This document shows, piece by piece, positions 34,584 to 45,988 of a stretch of DNA of 64,000 bases (positions within the stretch are counted from its first letter, which is position 1; each line of letters begins with the position of its first letter). The notes beneath the pieces were generated by a model. That model ran no database searches, had not been told where the DNA came from, and saw nothing but the letters and a program-made list of their open reading frames with translations. The translations under genes were made by a program, and so were the position numbers. The stretch is from Talinum fruticosum (Eukaryota > Streptophyta > Magnoliopsida > Caryophyllales > Talinaceae). Location of the stretch: positions 1,675,001 through 1,739,000 of the forward strand of contig JAITYX010000007.1 in NCBI GenBank assembly GCA_021018815.1, read 5' to 3'.

Positions 34584-36324
34584 TCGTACACGACTAAAAA
34601 GTATCATCCTTATCTCTTTTATTTATTTATATTAGCTAGGTGATGAAAACCCAGTCTCATTTGTATGCTTGGGTCAAGATTCGACTAAAGAAGAGTGGCG
34701 AAAGCCAATAACCCACAAAAAGCCAACATACACCAAAAATAAAACTCGTCCAAAATAGAACATTACCAAAAATAGAAAATTTCAAAAAATGGAAAGTTGT
34801 TGGACTGGCGCCGACCCTTTTTTTCTTTTCAGCTGGTCCAAATTCCTATACCACAAGCCAAACCGTAGCAAGTCCCCAAGCTTGCTAAACATAGTGTTTC
34901 ACTCAGCTTTAGTGGCCAAACGCGACACGCGCATCTCGAATGTCCATGCAATGACATTTGTGACCGACTCCGGTTTCCCGGACTCTTAAAATGGCCCCGT
35001 TTTTCATGGCGAATATCTTAGTGTTTTCCTTTATCGGTTCCGGTGTTCCGAGCCTAGTTCGATCCCATTGCAGTGGCTGAGGGGGAACTTTAGGGTTCTT
35101 TTGAACCCCAAATTTTCATATAAATAGGGGTTCCCCCTCCTCATTGCACACCAATTCAGCTAGGAAAACACCCCATTTGTGATGAATTCTCTCACTCTCT
35201 CTTCTCTCCACTCTCCTTCACTTCCACTCCCAAAAATCTTTCTAAACCTCTCTCAAAAGGCCTTGTTTTGCCTCTTTCGCTTGCCACTACCCTACCATCA
35301 CTATGTCAAAGTCCGACTACGATTTAATTTCAGTTCTTTTATTGCTTAGTAGGTGGGCCAACTTGAGGCTACTATTCCACCACCCAGAGGTTGTTTTTTG
35401 TATTTTATTTAATTTTAGTTATTTAATTATTTTTCGTATTGTGGATTCAAGATGTAATCACTTTACTTTCTTCCCTTGCTCGTTCTTATTTTTTATTTTT
35501 CGTTTTCCTTTTTGTTTCTGTTTCTTTTATTACTTTCTTTACTACTTTCATTTAGTTGCTTTCTTTTACTACTTTACATCATATTTTGGTTGCTTTAATT
35601 TATGCCTTTTACATGTTGATTGCTTGTTTTATTTAATGCGATTTAAACTCACTTTTTTAATTAGTAGAAGTCGTCTTTTTGACGAGTGGAGTGAAGAGAT
35701 CCCTATTTGTTTCGTACCTTCACCCCCAACACCGGATCATCGGTTAAAACCAATGGAGTCCTTTTTAAAACCTTTTCTAATTTTAAGTCCATGTAATGAA
35801 TTTAGTAAGTATTGGTTTTCTTTTCTTCTTTTGTTAGTTTTTATTTTCTAAAACTAATTGACGACTCCCTTTTTAATCTTTATTCTAAAATTTCATCTTT
35901 TTTTTTTTTTGTACGAAAAATGGTAAACAAACAAGAAATGACTGACAGCTCTAAACCGTCTCGACTAGGACTCGCCTCGATAGTTCGAGCCTTGTGGCTG
36001 GCGCTAGTCGGTAGTTCTAAAGGGCGGCCCTCGTCCCCAGTGCCACTAATTAGGCTTAGCTCCTTGTCCAGGTTGTGGAGACCGCTCGACTCAATTGAGC
36101 TTTGCGGCAACATTCCTATTTTTCCTTTCCTATTTAAAAGTATCCCGAGACTTCTAAAACCCTTTTTAAAAATAAAATGATTTCTTAAAAATTGTAAATA
36201 AAAATCGTTCTAAAAATCTCTTTTCGGAATCTTTATCATTTTCTTGATAAGCAAACTTCATGTGAAGCTGACATTCATGGGAAACTTGATTCGCTCCTTA
36301 TGGGGACGAGCTTTTACTCCTACT
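34584..36324 (+). repeat. TAT2 5' LTR, Tat/Ogre-like
   Basis: Plus-strand LTR related to TAT1. Its start TCGTACACGACTAAAAAG corresponds to TGTAGACACCTAAAAAG, and gtatcatccttatctctttt aligns with the TAT1 LTR start. TATA box CATATAAATAGGGG is at 35,117-35,130. The LTR ends ...CTCCTACT one base before the PBS. Its pyrimidine-rich middle (35,300-35,850) reads as a 182-codon hydrophobic frame. Confidence 0.8.
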
Positions 36325-36325
36325 A

Positions 36326-36343
36326 TGGCAACTCCACTGGGGA
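36326..36343 (+). promoter_or_regulatory. TAT2 primer-binding site
   Basis: TGGCAACTCCACTGGGGA, matching the TAT1 PBS with G to A at position 5. Confidence 0.8.
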
Positions 36344-37080
36344 AACTTATTAGGAGGGGGAGACTTGAAAAATGAAATTGTGAATCTTTATTGTGTTTGC
36401 ATTAGGCATTTTTGCATTTTTTAGGTGACCTTGAAAAGTTGATTTTTTGACCTATAGGGTTCAACCCTTACGAACCTTTTCCGGGAGGTCGAATCATTAT
36501 CTTAGTGGGTCCACTCGACTTAACACTAAGGTATGGTTACTCTCCACTCATAGTAAATTCTCTTAATTTTTGATCGAGAAATACCGATAATTCAAGTCTC
36601 GTTATACATCCCATAGGGATGAAATTTTCAAACTATGAGTTACTTTGTGGACATAAAACCTTGGTTGTCTAGGTTGTATCTATTTTTCATTTGCATGCTT
36701 GAACGAGTGTGGATGCTTTTAGTATTTAACCCTCTTTTCGTGAGTCTTTAGTTTAGTGGAATAGGCATATTTGGATCAACAAATAATCCTAACATGGGTG
36801 CAAAAATAAAATATAATAGTAAGTCCTCTTGAGTCGGCTCATTTTGTGCATTTTTAGCCCATGTCAAATTTTTCTCCCCCATAAGGATGGTCCATTTTTG
36901 CATCTTTTAAGCCCATCCCTTTCTTTCCAATCTCGATCGAAGAAAAAGTGTCAAAGCAAGCCAAGTTTAGCGAGCTCTAACATGCTCCGGCTCTCCACCT
37001 GGTCCTTGTGTTACGTCTTTCGTTGACCCATTCTTAGCTTCAGTAGGTTACAGTACAGGTCTTATTTTCTACATTTTTTT
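36344..37080 (+). other. TAT2 5' leader, truncated
   Basis: Leader homologous to TAT1's: cttattaggagggggagacttgaaa here against sense cttattaagaggggaaaacttgaaa in TAT1, and a gcattaggcatttttgcat patch. It ends near 37,080 before any gag, so TAT2 is a 5' fragment. No gene is present. Confidence 0.6.
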
Positions 37081-37521
37081 TGCTTGAACCCTAAAATGAA
37101 TGCCCCAATGCCAATGTCGGTGTCGATAACAAGCCAGATCTGATACAAGAAGTCTAATTTTACATATCCAAATATAGAAACAAAATGTAAACAAAATGAA
37201 GAAAAACGAATTTTAGAGATCCGAAACAACTTATGAAAGAGACTAAAAATTTTATAGATATATTTAAAATCTCCGAGGGACAACATATAAAGTTGGATCT
37301 AAATGAATCTACTAGAAAGGCTGGTGAGGATAGAGAAGTTGAAGATGGATGAGGATGGAGATGGAGATGAAGAGGAGAGATATACCTAGAAACTAACAGA
37401 GAGCGAACAAGCAAGAGAGAAGGGGATTCTTGCTCTATTAATAGGGAATGAGGTATATATCTAAGGAGAGAGTCAATGAGAGATTGTTTCCAAAAGCAAC
37501 AGATAGGCAAACATAGTAGAA

Positions 37522-37574
<53 letters not shown>

Positions 37575-37938
37575 AATGAGAGCAAACAAGTGAGAGAAGG
37601 TTTTCAAACAAAACAAATCAACTATTACAATGGTTCCTAGATAGAATTGTTGTAATAGGTCATGTCTGGACCTATTACAATGATTCTGTTTAAGAACTGT
37701 TATTATAAGTTATGTTTGGACCTAAATAGAACTTTCTACTTCCTAAACATAACAATTTCCTTCAAAAATTCATAACAAAAACTTTACCTTCATCCAAAAT
37801 TCACCAAAAAATATAGAACATTTTCATAAATTCATATAAAGTTGTAGTAAAAATTTTAGGAATTTTTAATCATCCACTGAGTCACAAAAATTCAAACAAT
37901 AAGAAAAAAGAGAAAAATCAACATATCGTAGTAATAGG
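37081..37938. other. CACTA1 right portion and unidentified DNA
   Basis: 37,081-37,600 is unrecognised and ends in a (GA)n tract; the 141-codon minus-strand frame through it is low complexity. 37,614-37,938 has ctattacaatggttcctag, tgttgtaataggtcatg and the repeat of ttcatccaaaattcacc (37,793), all like the left part of CACTA1. It is cut at ATAGG (37,934-37,938) by SIR-B. Confidence 0.45.
37527..37575. repeat. (GA)n microsatellite
   Basis: About 24 GA units with one AA interruption. Confidence 0.95.
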
Positions 37939-39498
37939 TGAAGGTTTGCTCAGGGAGAGACTAAGTCGCTCTAGAGGGGGTGAATAAGGTGATGGATGTT
38001 TTTCGTGAAAATCAAACTCTTTTCAACAATGTACGGATGGAAGCAGATTCCGAGTCTATGTTGGGGTCATAAAAGTATGAACTCGGAGTACAGTGAAGGA
38101 CAAAGATGCAGATTAAACTAAAACTTTAAATTTGTCCGAGTCTAGAATGTACTCGAAAATGATACCACGTGAAAGTACGTGGAAACCCTCCCGGGGCAGA
38201 AAACCACGGACCATGCTAATCTAAGCACGAAGTCAAATCCAGTATTTTGAATCCACAAAATACGATGAGATCGATCGAACCCCGAGTTGCTCCCTTAAAC
38301 AACTCCTTACAAGTTTTTCCTAGACTCGAAAATCCCTTATCTCGATCTAGTACTTCCTAGCTGAGATAACCCTTATAGCTAGGGGCAACCGAGCTGAGTT
38401 AACCCTTACAGCTCAGTCAAGGGACCTTACTGAGAGAGTAAGAGAGACAAGTGTTTGTAATCGAGTACAAGACCTTACAACTCGGAATATAATGAATTAC
38501 GAGTGGGAGTTGTAAGTAGAAGATTGAGAATGAATACAGAGACTTTTAATCAAGTATGTATATTAACAAAATAGGTTCGGCAATCTTCAAGTCTTGAGAG
38601 TTGGCTTCCTTTTATAGATGACCAAGCAGCCTTAGCCGTTGTGTCCATCTTCCGACTGGAAGTGCCTTTATGACCGTTGTGTAGGATTTTCCGAGTCACT
38701 CGGAAAATATTTGTTGATATGTGAACGTTAAACAACAGCTCTTGACTTCCTTGGAAGTGCCTAAAACCACCGGCGGTGTCTTCAAAAGTAAGGTGGAAAC
38801 CACCATTAAGCTTAGTGTTGCAGATTTCCATTTCGGAAACAGACAACCTTGACATAGTGTTTGAGGCTAGGTCGGAGGTGGAAAAAGCCTTGTCTGCTGG
38901 TGATTTGATGTTTTGAAGCCGATTACTTTTGCATTTCAATTATAGGAAAGCCTCGTTTGAAACACCTACAAAAGTAAATCAATTTGGTTCTAAAAGTATA
39001 AAATACTTTGGTCCAAGATTAGACACAAATAATAATATAATTAAGATAATTAAGTGCTAATTATCCGGGTCGAAAAAGGAATGGAATTTTCCGAGTCTAA
39101 ATTTCATGATACTTAAAATTCCATCCGGGTTAGTCTAAAAGTAAATCAAGTCAAATATGAAATATCGTAGTAGACAGACTTGATCTAGACTAAGCACAAT
39201 TCAAACTAAGATACCAGAGTCGGACCGCATAAAAGATAGTGTTTGAATCATGTGATATGTCCGAGTGTTAAGTGACTCGTAACCGAGTGAAACATGCGGA
39301 GATGATTTCCGAGTCACACAGAGTCATGCATAAATGCGTGAGATAGGTTCTATAACACTTAGAGAAAGTACCATAACACTCGAAAAGTTTCTAAGGCACA
39401 AGGAATGACTTGGAATCAAAACTTTATAAGTGAGAAAGGCTTATACCTGATTCCCTAGATAGAACTCGGAAAAGTGAGATGTAAACTCCGAGTCTTCA
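37939..39498 (-). repeat. SIR-B 3' LTR
   Basis: 1,560 bp, TGAAGGTTTGCTC to GAGTCTTCA. TATA-like sense CTATAAAAGGAAGCC is at about 38,605-38,619. The CAGAAAACCACGG block is intact here. Confidence 0.9.
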
Positions 39499-39825
39499 AT
39501 CTCCCCTTTTTGATGAAAGGCATTCCATACTTAAACAGAAACTTTGTTAGTGATAATATATTGAGTCCGTAGTCTCGCTGAGAAAAGAAACTTAAATTCT
39601 CATAGATATCGGAGCAAGAAAGAGATCTAGAACAATAAATGTTAATGATGTTAAGCAATAAGACATATTAGATGGAAACTCGTAAATACCTGCATTTATC
39701 ATTGTACTCAAAATTGTAACAAAGTGCAAATTTTCATTGAAATCAAAAAATATGTACAAAGTGAGAGAGAGAGATACTCCCCTAGAAAAGACAACAAATT
39801 TTTTAATTATTCTCCCCTTTGCCTT
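39499..39825 (-). promoter_or_regulatory. SIR-B multiple polypurine tracts
   Basis: Sense AAAAAGGGGAGAT at the LTR edge (39,499-39,511), then AGGGGAGTAT (39,774-39,783) and AAAGGGGAGA (39,811-39,820). Confidence 0.75.
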
Positions 39826-41538
39826 TCAGCAAAAACAAAAAAATGGGAAAAATACAAGCAATACAAGTTTGATGTTTGGGCAAAAAAATAAAACGTAAAT
39901 AGAACAAAAGGAAAAAAAATTAGGAGGGGGAAGGGTTTGTTGCAGTAGAAGGAGAAGGACGAGCGGAGCGCCGGCGCTAATATGATCTTGACGATGTGCT
40001 TGAGCGCGGCGAAGGGAGGACCAGGATCTCCGGCATAGGCTCGGCTCCGAGTGTCTAACCCGGAACGAGGGGATCCAGAGGTTCTTCCTCTTGTAGCTCG
40101 GCAGCTGGAGGGGCATGCTCGGTCCGACCCGCTGTTGATTGTCGTTGTGCAGCATGGTCTTCGACTCACTCGGACTCACTGTCCGAGCCGAGTACTTCCA
40201 GCTGAGCTTGAGGAGTACTTGTTCCCTCAGCCTATTGCTCCTTGTCTGTTCCTTTTGTTCCTCCTCTTGGCCGAAAAAGCCGCCTCGACCATAGTCTCCT
40301 CGGCTTATGCTTCTTCTTGATCTTCTTCTTCTTCTTCCTCGCCTCTTTCGAGGTGGTCTTGGCCGGGCTCGAAGACTCTTTAGATGTGTCCGAGTCGTGT
40401 TGGTCTTGAGCTGCCTTTTACCGTCTCTCCTGGAGGAGCTCTATCAACTCCCGCTGCTCCTTCACCGAGCCTTCATCTTAATGAGCATATTCTGCTCGCT
40501 TCTCGGATTTGAGACTGGCAGTTTTCTTGTTTATGGTCATAGACTAATAGACAGTCTTAAGTGACCGAGTATGTCCTTGAATTCCAAGGACATGGAGCTG
40601 ATTTTGTCCATGAAAGCGGAGGACAAAATGGAGGTGAGAGATTTAGAAGCACCTGAGGTGGAAGCACCACCAGTGGGGCAGGAAGAGAAAGGGGGTTTCT
40701 TTCCGAGTCCGAGAGGGCCTCGGATCCGAGCTATGTACCCGGATACCGAGTTCGGTCTCCTGGTACCCGTACCCTCGAAGTTTCTTTTTGCCGACAACAG
40801 CAGCAGCCTCGAAACAGCGTTTGGGTCCGAGAGAAGAGGAACTTTGAATTGTTTAAAAACAAGGGTGAGAAGAGCGCCGAAAGGGAAAGGGGTGTTCTTC
40901 TTGATTTGCGATTGAGCTGGCACAGACTGCTATTTGCTCAATAATGGAGGGAAAGAGGTCTACTTCGTAGCCCTCAAGAATATCAAATAGAGCTTTGAGG
41001 TGCTTAGAGTTGGCGTTCTCCTTGCTAGAATGCTGAGAGAAGAAAGTTCTCATCGGCAAGAAGCACAAAACATGTACTTCGACCTCAGCTGAGTCACGAA
41101 AAAGTTTTTGCGTGACCCAGTGGAACTCTTTGGCATACTTTTCAAAGAAGTCGTCAGCAACCTCGGTGAAAGGGATTGGATTGTTGTTCAAGAAGAGAGA
41201 AGTGACCTTGAATAGACGATGAAGAAGAGAGGTGTTTATGCGAACCGTGATGTTCCGAACCCCGGAGGTTAGGACACTTTCGGAGCTGGTGAGATGAGTG
41301 TAAAACTCGGATATGAGTTCGGGGTAGATGAACTCGCTGAAACAAAGAAAGTTATAAACCCCAGTCTTTTGGATGTGGGGCAACCACGAGAATTTGGTGG
41401 TTGGGAAGAACTTATCATCCAAGCACAAGATGCTTGGGTGACAATCGCTTTAGAGTTTGAAGGGCCTTCTTGGCTTTTGGTTCGGGGTTTCTTTGTGGCT
41501 GAGCCAAGGAAGTCAGGGTGAGAACCTCTTTTAGTCAT
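39807..41538 (-). pseudogene. SIR-B extra ORF after pol (env-like position)
   Basis: Starts at 41,538 (MTKRGSHPDFLGSATKKP), shifts frame near 41,428, then has the longest open part of the family here, 191 codons to 40,853: LDDKFFPTTKFSWLPHIQKT, GVYNFLCFSEFIYPELISEF, VRINTSLLHRLFKVTSLFLN and FDILEGYEVDLFPSIIEQIA. The rest (40,537-40,923: FPFGALLTLVFKQFKVPLLS) and a Ser/Pro-rich tail are in other frames. The residue pattern is retained across copies. A role in the virus-like particle or as an envelope is unproven. Confidence 0.7.
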
Positions 41539-41910
41539 CTTTAAGAGAAAAGAGAGAGTAGAAAGGGTTGAGAAGGATGAGGAGAGAAGAACTCGAAGAG
41601 AGTAAAAGTAAAAGGGTAGAAGAAGGAGATGAGAGCAGGTGAGCTTACTTGAGATGGTCTTCTCGAAGCTTGAAATTTACCGAAATCGTCGTAGACGCAG
41701 AGAGCTTTGTGCGCGAAGTTTTGATTTCGAGAGAGAGTAAGTGAAAAGTAAAGTAAGGAAATGAAGGAGAATAGTTTCTATTTATAAGAAAATAATCGTC
41801 CTTCAATATCCGTTCCGACTAAGCTCTTTCATCGAGTCACCTTAGACCGGTGTGACGATTCTCTCCTTCAACGGTTAGAATTCCAGCGGTTTGCCTTCCA
41901 ACGGCTAGTT
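41539..41910 (-). promoter_or_regulatory. Putative internal promoter of the SIR-B extra ORF
   Basis: Sense TTCTTATAAATAGAAAC (41,774-41,790) lies about 245 bases upstream of the ATG. CAACGG (41,869-41,874) and TCCAACGGCTA (41,897-41,907) lie 80-120 bases upstream of the TATA box; the second fits the plant MSA/MYB core YCYAACGGYYA exactly on the plus strand. The leader is CT-rich on the sense strand. Activity is inferred. Confidence 0.55.
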
Positions 41911-42179
41911 GTCCGATGACAGCGCGCGAGAGAGAAAAGGATTTTAAAAAATAAATTCTGAAATTCTCCACTTATCTAGAGATAATTTCGGAAGATCGAT
42001 GCCCATTTTTTTCAACGTCCGAGTCCGACTCATCTTAGTTTCGAGTGACTCAAAAGCTGGAAGTAAATAATAACTATCGGTTCGGTATCACTAAGTCAAC
42101 TGAACCGATGGTTACCAAGGAATTTTAAACACATAATCACATAATCATGCAAAGAAATTTTCACAAAGAAAGCACATAA

Positions 42180-43530
42180 TTATGTATTTAACATACCAAG
42201 CTCATTCCTAATAAAACAAAACTGATCCTCACCAAGAGGCTTAGTAAAGATATCAGCTAATTGAAGATTAGTAGGAATGAATTCAAGTTCAATATCACCT
42301 TTCTCGGAATGGTCTCCTAAGAAATGATACCTGACCTCAATATGTTTTGTCTTTGAGTGTTGAACTGGATTTTTGGTGATGCTAATTGCACTCGATTGTC
42401 GCACTTGATTGGAATTGATTTGAAAGTAAGTCCAAGATCTCTTAAGTGTGGCTTTATCCATAAAATCCGAGCGCAGCATGCTCCAACTGCACTATACTCA
42501 GCCTCGGCAGTTGATAGAGCTACTGAGTTTTGCTTCTTTGAGTGCCAAGATATTAGGGATTGACCCATAAATTGGCAAGCTCCTGAAGTGCTCTTTCTAT
42601 CAACTTTGTATCCAGTGTAATCAGCATCCGAGTATCCAGGTGAGAGTCGGTTCCGAGTCTCTTGAGTACCACGAGCCTAAATTCCGAGTCCCTGCAAGAT
42701 ATCTAAATATTCTCTTCACCGCAGTGAGATGTGATTCTTTTCCATTAGCTTGAAATCTTGCACAAAGACAGACACTTGGACATTATGTCCGGTCTACTAG
42801 AAGTAAGATATAGCAAAGATCCAATCATACCTCGATAGAGTTTCGATCTATTACTTTACCTTTCTCGTCCGAGTCAAGTTTTATGCTTGCTACTAATAGG
42901 TGTAGCTACGTGCTTTGCATATTGGAGATTATATTTTTCAGCAGCTCCTTGGTGTACTTTGATTGATGGACATAGATTCCATCTTTGTCTTGCTTGATTT
43001 GTAAACCAAGGAAGAAATTGAGTTCTCCCATCATACTCATTTGAAATTCCCGACTCATTAACTCGGAAAAGTCTCGACAAAGAATTTCATTAGTAGCTCC
43101 AAAAATTATATCATCAACATAAATCGAACAATAAGGAAATCCTTCCCCTTAATTTTTATAAAGAGAGTCTTGTCGATCCGACCTCTTCTAAAATCATTTT
43201 GAACCAAGAAATTGCTCGAGTCTTTCATACCAAGCTCCGGGAGCTTGTTTAAGACCATAAAGCGCTTTTGAAGTTTGAAAACATGATTTGGAAAATCTGA
43301 GTTTTCAAAACTAGGAGGCTGCTTGACATAGACTTCCTGTTCAATAAAACCATTGAGAAAGGCACACTTAACATCCATTTGATATAATTTGATATCCATG
43401 CTAGATACAAATGCCAACAGGATTTTAATGACTTCAATTCCGCAACAGGTGCAAAGGTTTCCCCACAATTAATCCCTTTTTCTTGATTGTAACCTTGAGC
43501 CACAAGTCTAGCCTTGTTTCGACTACCAAC
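42180..43530 (-). pseudogene. SIR-B reverse transcriptase (3' part) and RNase H
   Basis: Sense order: FAPVAELKSLK and IKLYQMDVKCAFLNGFIEQE (43,300-43,470), [20 protein letters not shown] (43,170-43,230), then the YVDD region, where an Ile-Val-Gln codon has lost a base (43,114), DADY-type sequence, GQSLISWHSKKQNSVALSTA EAEY (42,500-42,560) and FIPTNLQLADIFTKPLGEDQ FCFIRNELGM (42,185-42,270). The QAPRAW motif reads QAPGAW. The RT fingers are truncated at the 43,530 junction. Confidence 0.85.
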
Positions 43531-43539
43531 TAAAGCTGG

Positions 43540-45988
43540 GTGATCAGATTGACAAGCTCGTTACTCATGAGATCTATCTTCAAAACGAGTCGGATGAGCC
43601 AAAACAGAAGAAAGATGTTGCTTTGAAGAGCATTGATGATGAAGATTCTTTGTCCGACTCATCCTTGGATGATAAAGATGCTCCGGCTCTCATAGCAGCT
43701 AGATTCGGAAAGATGTTCCGCAATAACAAATACAAAAGAGATTCAACCACAGCTCATTTTTCAGAAAACAAGACAAGTACTAGAAAGGTAAGAAAAATTT
43801 CTTTAAAAATGAATCTAAATTTGGTAATTGTTTGGTTGTAGATCCCCAGATCATATGATAAAGGATCGCTCAAATATGAGAAAAATAAAGACAAGAAAAA
43901 CACTTTTCCAAAGGAAAGAAGGCCATGGTAGCAACTTGGAGTGATTCTTACTCCAACGAAAATGAAAGCAAATCTAAGGAAGTTGCTACCCTCTATCTGA
44001 TAACTAAAGATGACCTTATAGTATCTGACTCAGAGTTAGAGTCGGATGAAGAACCAACCGAGGAACAAACTGAAGAGGTATTACAATTCATCCTTACTTT
44101 TTCCAAAGATGTCTACCCAAATCTCTTCCGAACATTGAGGACTATTATCATGCTGAGATTAAGTCCTTAAATCTTTAAAAGTTTTACAAAATGAAAATCT
44201 GACTTTGAAAACCTCATGTGAAACTCTTCATTCTAAGGACAAAGATCAAAACTTAATTTCTCAAGATCTCAGATTTGAAAAACAAGAATTTCAAAAAATA
44301 TGACAAAACGCACAAGACTCTTTTAAAACTTACCAAATGATCTTGGGATCTTAATCCATCTCTTACAAAAAGTAAGGTATTGGATTTGACTCTTAAGAGT
44401 CAGAAAATTGCTTATAAAAATTTCTTTGAAAAAATGATGGTAAAAAAGACTCAAAGTCATTTCAACTTTAGAAAAAGAAGGAGCTACTTTGATGCTTCAA
44501 CACCTCGGAGACATAATGGCCCAAAATAATCCAAGTTTGGGTGCCTAAAGGGACAAAACCCCTAAACATGGTTTGTGGTCCAATCGGACTTGAGTCACTT
44601 GGTCAAAGGAAGTAGAAAGGGTTGACTTTTCTGAATGCGAGATATGCTTGAAGGAAAAATATGACTGTTGATACCTTGATACTGGATTCTTAATACATAT
44701 ATTTGGTGATCCATCGATATTCTTTGAATTTCATCATAAAAAACCTGGTAAAGTTGTTTTTGCTGATGATAGTCAAGTTCAGATTATCGAATATGGTAAA
44801 GTTGGGAAAGATGCAACCCATGCTATTGGAAAAGTACATCTAGTTGATGGACTAAAATAGAATCTTCTTAGCATCTCACAACTCTACGATAAAGGTAATG
44901 AAGAATTATTTAGTTCTACTAATTGTATTATGAAAAATGCTCGGACGAACAAGGTAATACTTTTTGGACCCAGATTTGAAAATACTTATATTATTCCTCC
45001 GATAATATCCCTCATAACCTAACTTGTCTTAAAGCCTCAAATAGTGAATCATGGATATGATATAAAAGATTAAGCCATATTGGTATGAGTATCATTGATA
45101 AAATTTCAAAGCGTGTATTGGTAAGAGACCTTCCAAAATGCAAATACATCAAAGACCATAGTTTCCATGTGTGTGTGAAAAGTAAGTCGGCTAGAGCCTC
45201 TTTCAAAGCCATCAAATTTGTATCTACCACTAAACCTCTTTATCATTGCGGTTCAATTCCAATCAAAAGCGTCAAAGGTAGTGAGTATGTATTTGTTATA
45301 GTTGATGACTATTCCAAATTTACTTAGCTTTATTTTTTGAGGAATAAAAACGATTCTTTCAAAGAATTTGCTAAGTTGATCAGACAAGTTCAAGATGAAA
45401 CAAATAATCTTATCGTATGAGTCAGAAGATACCATGGAGGTGAATTCAAAGATGAATTTGGGAAGCTTTGCGACAAGTTGGGGACATTCCATAACTTTTT
45501 AACTTTAAGGACACTATAAAAAATGAAGTAGTTGAAAAAGACTCCTTATGAACTTTACAAAGGTAAAAAGCCAAATATCTCATATTTCAAGCCCTTTGGA
45601 TGAAAGTGTTTTGTACACATCAATGATAAGAAAAATCGACAACGTTTGAACCTCGGTCGGATGAAGGTATAATTCTTGGATACTTGTTCAGTATGTAAAG
45701 CTTATCGTGTATTTAACGAACATATTAAAATTGTTGAAGAGAGCATTTATGTAATTTTTATGACAACAATGATGGTTAGATTAGCTCTTCCTCATTTAGT
45801 GATATGAGATTAAGTAGGGAGAAAGAAGATGAAGGAATCCCTCGGATTCCGAATTCGACTATCTTGAACCAAGTCATACATAAGGTTAGACACAGGAAAT
45901 GGCAAATGAAATGAACTCGGATCCTAATCCGACTCAAGAACAACCTGTATCTGAGCCACCTAATGAGGACCTTAACCTGAATTCTAAT
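43540..45988 (+). pseudogene. SIR-C: gag C-terminus, protease and integrase relic
   Basis: Plus-strand Sirevirus-like internal fragment, older than SIR-F. Order: gag end with DQIDKLVTHEIYLQNESDEP and DAPALIAARFGKMFRNNKYK (43,550-43,745); a degenerate zinc knuckle near 43,820-43,865 with the last Cys changed; MVATWSDSYSNENESKSKEV (43,925); protease motif YLDTGF (44,670); GKVVFADDSQVQIIEYGKVG; pre-integrase HIGMSIIDKISKRVLVRDLP (45,080-45,140); integrase VKGSEYVFVIVDDYSKFT (45,270-45,327), RYHGGEF, and KTPYELYKGKKPNISYFKPF (45,540-45,600). It ends in the integrase-RT linker at 45,988, where the SIR-D LTR begins. Many stops. Confidence 0.8.

Larger units (their letters stand above)
37939..43530 (-). 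mobile_element. SIR-B: truncated Sirevirus-like element
   Basis: Minus-strand 3' part of a family member: LTR, polypurine tracts, extra ORF, RNase H and RT. Homology to SIR-F stops at about 43,530 within RT, where plus-strand SIR-C begins. Integrase, gag, PBS and 5' LTR are missing. The left flank is ATAGG; the matching duplication cannot be sought because the other end is lost. Confidence 0.85.

Noticed and set aside
35303..35851. A 182-codon Phe/Leu-rich frame as a membrane protein
   Set aside because: It sits within the TAT2 LTR in a polypyrimidine tract; composition alone explains the hydrophobic pattern.
34584..37080. TAT2 as a full element
   Set aside because: Only LTR, PBS and part of the leader are present; no gag or second LTR follows.
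37160..37585. A 141-codon minus-strand frame with Leu/Ser repeats
   Set aside because: Its start is the translation of a (GA)n microsatellite and the rest is low complexity.
40051..40564. Plus-strand frames of 89 and 85 codons
   Set aside because: They are antisense shadows of the SIR-B extra ORF, which is supported by four collinear copies.
43623..44170. Plus-strand frames as a small host gene
   Set aside because: The LVTHEIYL, ARFGKMF and MVATWSDS motifs are those of Sirevirus gag and its linker.
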